Under the pieces are notes generated by a model. It saw only the letters and a program-made list of their open reading frames with translations, searched no databases and was not told the DNA's origin. The translations under genes were made by a program, and so were the position numbers. A DNA stretch of 22,513 nt from assembly GCA_964579305.1 (NCBI GenBank), contig CAZOGY010000052.1, positions 1 through 22,513 of the forward strand. Reading direction: 5' to 3'. Source of the DNA: JBCBWG01 sp964579305. GTDB taxonomy: Bacteria > Pseudomonadota > Alphaproteobacteria > Rhizobiales > Hyphomicrobiaceae. Below are positions 8,162 to 15,283 of the stretch, one piece after another; the first letter of the stretch is position 1; each line of letters starts with the position of its first letter.

Positions 8162-9481
8162 ATGACGCCGAAATCATTTCTCGCGCTTGCCGGTACGACT
8201 GCGGCCGCGGTGGTCCTTGCCGTCCTGACCTCGTCAAACGCATCGTATCGTTCGGTGACCGCGGACCGCGGTGAGCCGTTGTTCAAAGGCCTGATTGGCC
8301 AGTCAAAATCGATCGCCGAGATTGCCATTACCAATGCGGACGGCACGATCACCCTGAAGCGGGACGGCACGCGGTTCGTCGAAGCCGAGACCGGTTATCC
8401 TGTTCGGCAGCAAGCCGTGCGCGCGCTGGTATCGGGTCTGGCGCTGATGCGGATCGAAGAACGCAAGACTGACCGGGCGGAACGCTTTGGCGATCTTGAT
8501 CTGGCATCACCCGACGCCAAAGCCGGCGCCGGGACCCGCGTGACACTCAAGGGGGAGGATGGTCGCGCCATTGTCGACATGATCTCCGGCAAACAAGAGA
8601 CCAGCGTCGGCGGCACACGCGGCGGGCAGTATGCGCGCTCGATGACGGATACTCAGGCCTATCTCGTGCGCGGGACGGTTTCTACGCCGATCAATCGCAT
8701 TGGCTGGTTCGATACACGTCTGACATCCGTCCCCACCGACCGCATCCTCAAGGTTTCAGCCGAAGGCGTTCACGGCGACGATTTCGACGTGGCGCGCAAT
8801 GGCAAGACGCTTGCCCTTGTGAACGTGCCTGAGGGGCGCGCACCGGTGCCCGATAAGATTTTTGATTTCGCCAAGCTGGCGACGCCCCTGACGTTTGAGG
8901 ACGTCCGCAAGGCAACATCAAAAGCGCCTGAAGGGCCGACCTTTCGGATTTCGACCAAGGGCGGTGGTGAATTGACGCTTGCGGTCGTGGACGCGCTGCC
9001 GGAGCCTGCGCCGTCGGACACGGAAAAGGCTGGAGCGGCAAAGACCGACGATGCCAAATCGGAAACGTCGAAAACGGCTGACAGCAAACCGACAAGCGAC
9101 GCGCCGGTCTGGGTGCGGCTGAGCGTCAAGCCTGCGCCGGCCGCCAAAGCTGACGACAAGAAAGCTGACAACGCGAAAGACAGCGCCGACAAAAACGATC
9201 CGGCAGCGGCCAAGCCCAAGCCTGCGGCGGCGACCGATCCACTGCAGGCGCTTGTCGGCAAGGTCGACGGCGTCGCGTTTCAGCTCCCAAAGGCGCTTGC
9301 TGAAAAGGTCCGCATGACCGTTGCCGACTTGACGTCGGCGGCAAAACCGAAGGCAGCGCAGCCTGCTGGCAAAGAGGACGCTGAGAAGCCGGCCGATGGC
9401 GATGCCAAGCCAGCACCTGCGGCCGGGGTGCCATCCATCAAGCCCGACGCAACGCAACCTGCAGGCACCGACAACAATTAA
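8162..9481 (+). CDS. DUF4340 domain-containing protein, exported or membrane-anchored
   Basis: A 439-residue protein with an N-terminal hydrophobic segment (FLALAGTTAAAVVLAVLTSS) that acts as a signal anchor or uncleaved signal peptide. It is followed by the DUF4340 fold (GEPLFKGLIGQSKSIAEIAI, then VRQQAVRALVSGLALMR). The family usually sits at the end of GldAFG-like operons, as here. Two Ala/Lys/Asp/Pro-rich low-complexity stretches (about 280-315 and 325-365) interrupt the C-terminal part, and a third forms the tail after about 395. The sequences between them (PVWVRLSVKP, and VDGVAFQLPKALAEKV) look conserved. ACGAGGA lies about 7 bases before the ATG. The 100-base gap after the Gldg gene has no terminator. 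It probably acts in the periplasm with the ABC complex; the activity is unknown. Confidence 0.82.
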   Translation: MTPKSFLALAGTTAAAVVLAVLTSSNASYRSVTADRGEPLFKGLIGQSKSIAEIAITNADGTITLKRDGTRFVEAETGYPVRQQAVRALVSGLALMRIEERKTDRAERFGDLDLASPDAKAGAGTRVTLKGEDGRAIVDMISGKQETSVGGTRGGQYARSMTDTQAYLVRGTVSTPINRIGWFDTRLTSVPTDRILKVSAEGVHGDDFDVARNGKTLALVNVPEGRAPVPDKIFDFAKLATPLTFEDVRKATSKAPEGPTFRISTKGGGELTLAVVDALPEPAPSDTEKAGAAKTDDAKSETSKTADSKPTSDAPVWVRLSVKPAPAAKADDKKADNAKDSADKNDPAAAKPKPAAATDPLQALVGKVDGVAFQLPKALAEKVRMTVADLTSAAKPKAAQPAGKEDAEKPADGDAKPAPAAGVPSIKPDATQPAGTDNN

Positions 9482-9511
9482 AGCGTGTCGCATGAAATGC
9501 GCCTCGCTTTT
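9481..9511 (+). terminator. Possible terminator of the Gld-like operon
   Basis: AAGCG (9481-9485) and CGCAT (9489-9493) pair with CGCTT (9505-9509) and ATGCG (9497-9501) respectively. This gives a stem of two 5-bp helices split by a 3x3 internal loop with a GAA end loop, followed by TT and then A. It begins at the last base of the DUF4340 stop codon. The short U-tract and internal loop make it only moderately convincing. Confidence 0.45.
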
Positions 9512-9528
9512 AGCTTTGTTGCGCTCAC

Positions 9529-9587
9529 GGGCCGCTTTGCGGCCCTGGGGGCGTGAATCCGATTAGATGCGACATGCATTAAGGTGA
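9529..9587 (+). repeat. Dispersed repeat family 1, copy B (hairpin plus conserved tail)
   Basis: A perfect 7-bp hairpin with a TTT loop (GGGCCGC at 9529-9535, GCGGCCC at 9539-9545) is followed after 8 bases by TGAATCCGATTA and a tail to 9587. The tail shares 29 of about 34 columns with copy A at 94-126. It lies between the ends of two convergent genes. An 8-base inverted match (TGTCGCAT at 9486-9493, ATGCGACA at 9567-9574) links it to the preceding terminator region. Confidence 0.6.
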
Positions 9588-9701
9588 TCAGAAGCGGGAA
9601 CAGCGATCTGTGGCGGAAGTCGAACGGCTCGCATTAACCGATGCCGTGTTCCGCCGCTTGCCGTGCGATCTCGCAGGTCCAGGTCGCTTGCTGATGCGCG
9701 G

Positions 9702-10139
9702 CTATTGCCCGGCCTTTGCGCGGGAGCGCGCGGTGATTGCTGGCAATAGGCCGCGCATGTCGTAGCCAGCCTCGGCCGCACGCGAGATAATCTCGTCGGG
9801 GGCATACTCCCCAGCTTGGGCTAACGACCAAAGCGCGGTGCAGCGGGTACCGGTCCGGCAGTAGGCCAGGATCGGTTTTGGCAGGTCTTCGATAAGCGTT
9901 GCGAAAGTGTCTGCGTCACCCTCTTGCATCTGGCCGGATACCACGGGCTGGTAACGCACGGTCAGACCCGCCTTTTCGGCCGCAACGGCAATCTCTTGAT
10001 ACTGCGGCTGGCCGGCTTCTTCGCCGTCAGGGCGATGGCAGATGATCGATTTGAAACCGGCGGCTGCGGCTTCGGCAATATCATCGGCGGTGATTTGCGG
10101 TGCCACCGACACCTGATCCGTCAGTTTGCGCGCCTGCAT
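9702..10139 (-). CDS. TIGR01244 family (DUF442/Blh-type) phosphatase-like sulfur transferase
   Basis: A 145-residue cytoplasmic protein with the family's opening pattern: QARKLTDQVSVAPQITADDI, then GFKSIICHRPDGEE. The active-site loop AYCRTGTRC has the cysteine at residue 94 and the arginine at 99, a short rhodanese/phosphatase-like cradle. Relatives are described as beta-lactamase hydrolase-like (Blh) domains and are linked to sulfide or persulfide metabolism; the true substrate is uncertain. I chose the ATG at 10139 because the family domain begins right there. The 25-residue in-frame extension to 10214 looks unrelated and cysteine-rich. The gene lies 83 bases downstream of the acetate kinase gene on the same strand, so it may be the last gene of that operon or independent. 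Confidence 0.8.
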   Translation of the reverse strand: MQARKLTDQVSVAPQITADDIAEAAAAGFKSIICHRPDGEEAGQPQYQEIAVAAEKAGLTVRYQPVVSGQMQEGDADTFATLIEDLPKPILAYCRTGTRCTALWSLAQAGEYAPDEIISRAAEAGYDMRGLLPAITARSRAKAGQ

Positions 10140-10222
10140 GCTGCACCCGTTTCTTACCCGGTCACTGCAGCAGCGATCGCATGTTGCGCAGGGCCCCGCA
10201 ACAGGTGCCCCCATTCGCTGGC

Positions 10223-11419
10223 TCAGCCGCTTTCGCTCTGCGTTGCGAAGTGAGCGAGCGCGCGCGCAATCACGAGTTCTTCGTTGGTTGGAATGACATA
10301 GATCGGAACGAGATCGCCTTTTGAGATATCGCGGGCGTCAGCCGAACGCGCGGTGTTGGCGTTGGCGTCCAGCTCCAGGCCGAGCCATTCCATGTTGCGG
10401 CAAACACGCTCGCGGACCATCGATGAGTTTTCGCCAATGCCACCGCAAAAGACCAGTGCATCGAGCCCGTTGAGGACCGCGGCCATAGCACCGATCTCAC
10501 GGCGAATTCGGAAGACGAAGTAATCGATCGCTTGCTTGGCTTCCAACGCGTCCGATGCTTCGAGTGAGCGCATGTCGTGGGTCAACCCGGACAGGCCCTT
10601 CAGGCCACTTTCTTTGTAAAGGAGCGTCGCGATCTGGCTGCTATCAAGACCCTCGTGATCCATCAGATAAAGCAGCACGCCGGGATCGAGCTGGCCGCAC
10701 CGCGTGCCCATCGGCAAGCCGTCCAGGGCGGAAAAACCCATGGTCGAAGCGATCGAACGGCCGTTCTCGACCGCGCACATGGAAGCCCCGTTTCCCAGAT
10801 GGGCAATGATCACGCGGCCTTGCGCGGCGATTTCGTCGATACCGGCCAAGGCGCCGGTCACATAATCGTAGGACAAGCCGTGAAACCCGTAACGGCGCAC
10901 GCCAGCCTCGTAAAACCGGCGCGGGATCGCGAAGGTGTCGTTGACCCAGGGGTGATTGCGGTGAAACGCCGTGTCAAAGCAGGCCACCTGGATTGCGGCA
11001 GGAAACACCGTGCGCGCGGCATCGACCGCGGCAAGGTTATGTGGCTGGTGAAGCGGCGCGAGCGGTTCGAGCTTGCGCAAGGCGGCGACGGTCGCATCGT
11101 CCAATCGCGTGGGTGCGGCAAAGTCCGGCCCGCCATGGGCAACGCGGTGGCCGACGCCCGAGACCGCTTGGCCATCGAGCACGCGGTTGGCTTCCTCAAG
11201 GATGGCACGCAGAGCGCCCTGGTGATCGGCATGTCCAAGCTGGGCGATGCGCTTTTGCGTTGCCTCCACTGTGATCTCAAGCTTTGCCTCGCCGCCGACG
11301 CTGTCGACCTGCCCGCGGGCGAACTCGGCGGGCTGGGTGGCGGGCGTGAACCGGTAGAGCGCGAACTTGATCGACGATGAGCCGGCATTGAGCGTGAGGA
11401 AGATTTGCTCCGCCATCAT
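10223..11419 (-). CDS. ackA: Acetate/propionate family kinase
   Basis: A 398-residue cytoplasmic enzyme that transfers phosphate between ATP and short-chain carboxylates, forming or consuming the acyl phosphate. Motifs: FLTLNAGSSSIKF at the N-terminus, YGFHGLSYDYV with the catalytic-loop histidine, HLGNGASMCAVENGRSI, MGTRCGQLDPG and FCGGIGENSS, with VIPTNEELVIAR near the end. The GTRCGQLDPG variant replaces the more usual GTRSGDLDP. The gene starts at ATG 11419, overlapping the upstream stop (ATGA). A second ATG is the very next codon and would serve equally well. It forms a kinase/phosphotransacylase pair with the preceding gene, reading in the direction acyl-CoA, acyl-phosphate, acid plus ATP. 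Whether the physiological acid is acetate, propionate, butyrate or 3-hydroxybutyrate cannot be read from sequence. Confidence 0.9.
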   Translation of the reverse strand: MMAEQIFLTLNAGSSSIKFALYRFTPATQPAEFARGQVDSVGGEAKLEITVEATQKRIAQLGHADHQGALRAILEEANRVLDGQAVSGVGHRVAHGGPDFAAPTRLDDATVAALRKLEPLAPLHQPHNLAAVDAARTVFPAAIQVACFDTAFHRNHPWVNDTFAIPRRFYEAGVRRYGFHGLSYDYVTGALAGIDEIAAQGRVIIAHLGNGASMCAVENGRSIASTMGFSALDGLPMGTRCGQLDPGVLLYLMDHEGLDSSQIATLLYKESGLKGLSGLTHDMRSLEASDALEAKQAIDYFVFRIRREIGAMAAVLNGLDALVFCGGIGENSSMVRERVCRNMEWLGLELDANANTARSADARDISKGDLVPIYVIPTNEELVIARALAHFATQSESG

Positions 11420-12813
11420 GCGTGGCTCGCATCATGGGCGCCGCGCTTTTCTGCATACAGGGCAGCGATTGCGCACGAGGCCAAGCGCGCGCGATCATCG
11501 TCAGCGCGACTGGTCAGGATGATGGGACATTTGGCACCCATCACAATGCCGCCGGCCTCGGCGTGGGCCACGAAAGTGAGTTCCTTGGCAAGCATGTTGC
11601 CGGCCTCAAGATTGGGAACGATCAAGATGTCGGCCCGTCCCGCAACCAATGACTTGATCCCCTTGGTGCGTGCCGCTTCGACGTCCATCGCATTATCCAT
11701 GGCGAGTGGACCATCCACGATCCCGCCCTTGATCTGGCCGCGCTCAGCCATTTTCGACAGGATCGCAGCGTCGAGGGTCGAGGGGATTTTCGGGTTGACC
11801 GTCTCGACGGCAGACAGAACGCCGACTTTGGGCGTCTCGATGCCTAAAGCCTGGGCCAAGTCGATGGCGCTTTGGGTGATGTCGACCTTGGTTTCGAGAT
11901 CGGGTGCAATGTTGATTGCCGCATCGCTGACAAGCAGCAGGTGATCAAGGCCTGGCACATCCATAACAAAGACATGGCTCAGCCGCCGGCTTGTGCGCAG
12001 GCCGCCATCGCGTTTGACGACATGGTGCAGGAGCTGGTCGGTGTGCAAATGGCCTTTCATCAAAGCGCGGGCGCGGCCTTCGTGGACAAGTGCAACACCG
12101 CGGGCGGCCGCGCGATCGTGATCGGGCTCATCGATCAGTTCAAATCCCGAGATGTCAGCGCCAATGGCGGCGGCAGCGTCGGCGATTTTTTGCTTGGCGC
12201 CGATCAGGATCGGATCGATCAAAGTATGCCGAGCCCCCAGCACAGCCCCGCCCAGCGCGTTGGCTTCTTCGGGGGCGACGATGGCTGTTGGGATCGGTTG
12301 CAGCGGCTCGGCCATGGCCAGCAGCCGGTCGAAATGAATATGGCGCTGCACGAGTAAACCGGGCACCTCGTCGGCCTGGAAACTGAGCGCTGTTGCAGGG
12401 GCGGTGACCTCGGCCTCGCCCTCAGCAATGCGCGCACCGTCAGCGCCGGTGACCCATGTTTCAAACACGGCAAGGCGCCCCTCGCCCTTTGCGGTCAGTT
12501 TCACATGCGCGGTCAACTGGTCGCCAGCGTGTGCGCGACCGACAAAGCGCACTGTCTGGCTTCGGTAAAGCGTTCCGGCGCCGGGCAGTACATTGCCCAA
12601 GACGGCTGAGATCAAAGACGCGACCCACATCGACGGGGCCACAGCCTCTTTGCGGCCGTCACCATCGCCATCGTATTCAGGCAAGTGCATCGGGTTGCGG
12701 TTGCCTGAGGCGTGCGCGAACACGTAAAGATCGTCGGCAACGCAAAGGCGCTCAAGCGACGCGGTCTGGCCGATTTCCAGGGCGTCAAAAGGTGTGTTTT
12801 TGAAAGTGGTCAT
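11416..12813 (-). CDS. Bifunctional MaoC-like (enoyl-CoA hydratase type) / phosphate acyltransferase fusion
   Basis: The 465-residue protein has two domains. Residues 1 to about 150 form a MaoC-type hot-dog domain with the hydratase-2 motif region FAHASGNRNPMHLP. Residues about 160-460 form a phosphate acetyl/butyryltransferase domain (LIGAKQKIADAAAAIG, GHLHTDQLLHHVV, SDAAINIAPDLETKVDI, VDGPLAMDNA, PNLEAGNMLAKELTF). The architecture matches the known bifunctional enoyl-CoA hydratase/phosphate acetyltransferase family. In PhaJ-type hydratases the motif carries catalytic Asp and His (SGDxNPxH). Here the Asp position is Asn38, while His43 is kept, so hydratase activity is doubtful. The ATG at 12813 overlaps the upstream stop by ATGA, and the gene's own stop overlaps ackA, so the three genes are translationally coupled. 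Confidence 0.88.
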   Translation of the reverse strand: MTTFKNTPFDALEIGQTASLERLCVADDLYVFAHASGNRNPMHLPEYDGDGDGRKEAVAPSMWVASLISAVLGNVLPGAGTLYRSQTVRFVGRAHAGDQLTAHVKLTAKGEGRLAVFETWVTGADGARIAEGEAEVTAPATALSFQADEVPGLLVQRHIHFDRLLAMAEPLQPIPTAIVAPEEANALGGAVLGARHTLIDPILIGAKQKIADAAAAIGADISGFELIDEPDHDRAAARGVALVHEGRARALMKGHLHTDQLLHHVVKRDGGLRTSRRLSHVFVMDVPGLDHLLLVSDAAINIAPDLETKVDITQSAIDLAQALGIETPKVGVLSAVETVNPKIPSTLDAAILSKMAERGQIKGGIVDGPLAMDNAMDVEAARTKGIKSLVAGRADILIVPNLEAGNMLAKELTFVAHAEAGGIVMGAKCPIILTSRADDDRARLASCAIAALYAEKRGAHDASHA

Positions 12814-15179
12814 TCTGCGGCCTGCGCTGGCGTTGCAGTGAGGGCTGGCGGCTGCGCTGGCATGTCCGTCGGCAATTCCAGCAACGACTTCATCTGGTGG
12901 ATCATGGCCCTGGTGCGCGGCTCCATTTCGTCGTAGCTGCCGACCACGAACTCAACCATCGACATTGCCGTGTTGCGATCGTCTCGGGTCGCCAGCAGTT
13001 GCGGGAGCGCGTTTAATCCGCGGTCGGGCTCCATATGCGCAATCAACGTCTGGCGATGAATGATCCTGGCGCGCACGTGCCGGTCCATGTCCTTGAACGG
13101 CGCCCGATCATTGAGAAGTTCCGCTGACCGTTCCAGCCGGTCGCGGCGGACGTTACCGCGGCTGTCAGCGAGCAGCACCAGCATACGGATGACCGCATCG
13201 GGTAAGCCGCCATGTCCGATGTATTCCAGCGCCTCGACAACTTCCGGCAAGGCGCGCAATTCATCGCCACTCTTGCGTGCCCTGCGCTGCTGACGAGGGG
13301 CGCCATACCAGGCACCGAGAGGTCCAGCATAGGCGGCCAGAAACAGCATCTCAGCCCAGAACGCGCGCAAGTCGGTCGACGCCTGCAGGCTTGCTTCGAT
13401 CGCGTCAGCCCAGAACCGTTCTGCACACAAGAATGGATTGTCTTTGTCGATCGGCTGGCGATTGGGGCGGATGTTTTCAGCGAGCGTCGCGACCGGCATC
13501 ATGAGCGGATTATTCGAGGCAAACATGGAGCGCTGTGTGCGCATGGGATGCAGCGCGCGGGCGGTCGCTGCCGCATCCTGATTGACGGCCTGCCGGATCA
13601 AAGGCCGTACGGTTGTATCATAGGCTTCGCTCAGCGCCTCAGACATGCGCGCAACGGCCGCGAACGCATCTTCTTCATCGCGGCCATCACCAACCGACAA
13701 AATGTCTGACATGCGGCGTTTTTCGAACGCGACGGTAAAGCGCTTCTCATGGCCTTCACCGACCATGTCTTCGATTTTCATTTCATAGAGGCCGGGCGCC
13801 AGCGCCTCGATTGTCTTGAGGGTCGATGCCATCTGGCTGTGTTCGCGCTTGGCGACGGAGGAGGACACGAAAATGCCAAGGTGGCCGACCTCTTCGTGGA
13901 TCATATAAATGATGCGCTGGCCGCGAATCTCGATCTCGCTTTCGTCGGCGTAGGTATCGACGATCCAGTTGAGGGCCTGTTGCGGTGGCGTGATATTATC
14001 GCCGTGCGAGGCGAATACGATAACCGGCGCCCGGATCGCTTTGAGATCAATTGGGCGGCCGACTTCTAGGCGTGCCTCGTTCTTGCCCAGGCGATTGCCG
14101 ACGAAAAGGTTATCAACGATCCAGCGGATTTCGGCTTCGTTCATCAGGAACAAGCCGCCCCACCAGCGCTCAAACTCCAAGAAGCGTTCCTCGCCGCCAT
14201 CAACATCGGCGAACAGGTCGTAATATTTGCGAAACCACGTGCGCGCGGGATTGAGCATCTCGAAATTCGAAACGAGGTGAGCGCCGTCGAAAACGCCGCC
14301 GCCAAGATCCGACATCAACATGGCCGGCAGCACGCCGCCGAACAGGCCGCCGTTGTAGCGCATGGGGTCCTGTCCCAGGCGCCCCGACCAATAGGACATT
14401 GGCGCGCCGTTGAGCACGATCGGGCCCGCGAGATCGGGATTGGTCGCTGCAAGGATCGCGGTCGCCCAGCCGCCTTGGCAATTGCCCACAATGATCGGCT
14501 TGGGTGCGTTCGCGTGGCGGCGGTGGATTTCGCGCAGGAAGGCGGCTTCGGCATGCGTCACGCTTGCCAGGGTCTGGCCTGGAAGCGGCATCGGCCGGAA
14601 GGCGACGAAATAGACGGGGTGCCCATCACGCAGCGCAACGCCGACCTGACTATCCGGTTTGAAGCCACCGATCCCGGGGCCGTGGCCCGCGCGGGGATCG
14701 ATAATGACGTAGGGCCGCTTCCATGTGTGCACGTCGATGCCTTCGGGCGGCAGAATGCGCAGCAACATGTAGTTGCATGGACGCGGCAGATCGGCCCCGT
14801 CGACGACGATCTCGTAGTCGTAAATCAAGACCGGTGGGGCACCGGCGGCCTCGTGTTCAAGAAAGATGTCACCGCGTTTGCGCAACGCATCGAGTGTCAG
14901 GACCGTGCGCTCAGCCGTATCGCGGAGATAGGCCGTCCAGGCGCCGGCCAGTGCCTGTGGTCCACCTGCGGCGCGCAAAGCAGTGGTGAGTTCTTGCGCA
15001 CGCTCCTGGAGTTGGGCTTGCTGGCGCGACTGGGTCTGCCGCATCCGGGCCAGATGACGCGACGCGGCGGTCTGCAAGAGTTGGCTTTGCCGCTGGCCGT
15101 GCGTATGCGCCGTCGACAATTCGGCATGCGTGGTTTCCGACGCCGCAGAAACCATAAGTGGCGTGAGTTGCTTGAACAC
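12810..15179 (-). CDS. DUF3141 alpha/beta hydrolase, PHA synthase-like
   Basis: The protein has about 789 residues. A Gln/Arg-rich probable coiled coil lies at about 20-65, then YLRDTAERTVLTLDALRKRG leads into an alpha/beta-hydrolase domain. The nucleophile elbow is GNCQGGW with Cys234 in place of serine, as in PHA synthases. Asp394 (HGDNITPP) and His433 (EEVGHLGIF) fit as the rest of a triad. The roughly 350-residue C-terminal part is helical-looking and specific to DUF3141. Such proteins are sometimes annotated as poly(3-hydroxyalkanoate) synthetase, but activity is not established to my knowledge. Start: GGTGGAGGA lies 7 bases before the GTG at 15179. The GTG at 15200 would place that ribosome site inside the gene. 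The stop overlaps the next start (ATGA). Confidence 0.87.
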   Translation of the reverse strand: MFKQLTPLMVSAASETTHAELSTAHTHGQRQSQLLQTAASRHLARMRQTQSRQQAQLQERAQELTTALRAAGGPQALAGAWTAYLRDTAERTVLTLDALRKRGDIFLEHEAAGAPPVLIYDYEIVVDGADLPRPCNYMLLRILPPEGIDVHTWKRPYVIIDPRAGHGPGIGGFKPDSQVGVALRDGHPVYFVAFRPMPLPGQTLASVTHAEAAFLREIHRRHANAPKPIIVGNCQGGWATAILAATNPDLAGPIVLNGAPMSYWSGRLGQDPMRYNGGLFGGVLPAMLMSDLGGGVFDGAHLVSNFEMLNPARTWFRKYYDLFADVDGGEERFLEFERWWGGLFLMNEAEIRWIVDNLFVGNRLGKNEARLEVGRPIDLKAIRAPVIVFASHGDNITPPQQALNWIVDTYADESEIEIRGQRIIYMIHEEVGHLGIFVSSSVAKREHSQMASTLKTIEALAPGLYEMKIEDMVGEGHEKRFTVAFEKRRMSDILSVGDGRDEEDAFAAVARMSEALSEAYDTTVRPLIRQAVNQDAAATARALHPMRTQRSMFASNNPLMMPVATLAENIRPNRQPIDKDNPFLCAERFWADAIEASLQASTDLRAFWAEMLFLAAYAGPLGAWYGAPRQQRRARKSGDELRALPEVVEALEYIGHGGLPDAVIRMLVLLADSRGNVRRDRLERSAELLNDRAPFKDMDRHVRARIIHRQTLIAHMEPDRGLNALPQLLATRDDRNTAMSMVEFVVGSYDEMEPRTRAMIHQMKSLLELPTDMPAQPPALTATPAQAAE

Positions 15180-15283
15180 GGCCTGTCCTCCACCGGTCAC
15201 TGGCAGCCCGCTGAACGGTTGTTCCGCGGGTCCATTGGCACTGTGCAGCGACGGCGGCCTTGACTTGGCGCAACCCGCAAGCG

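Noticed and set aside
9612..9655. Inverted repeat GGCGGAA/TTCCGCC after the TIGR01244 gene as a terminator
   Set aside because: The 30-base loop and lack of a T-tract make it unconvincing.
10182..10203. Hairpin TGTTGCG/CGCAACA after ackA as a terminator
   Set aside because: The 7-bp stem is real, but there is no T-tract on the minus strand, so it is not called as a terminator.
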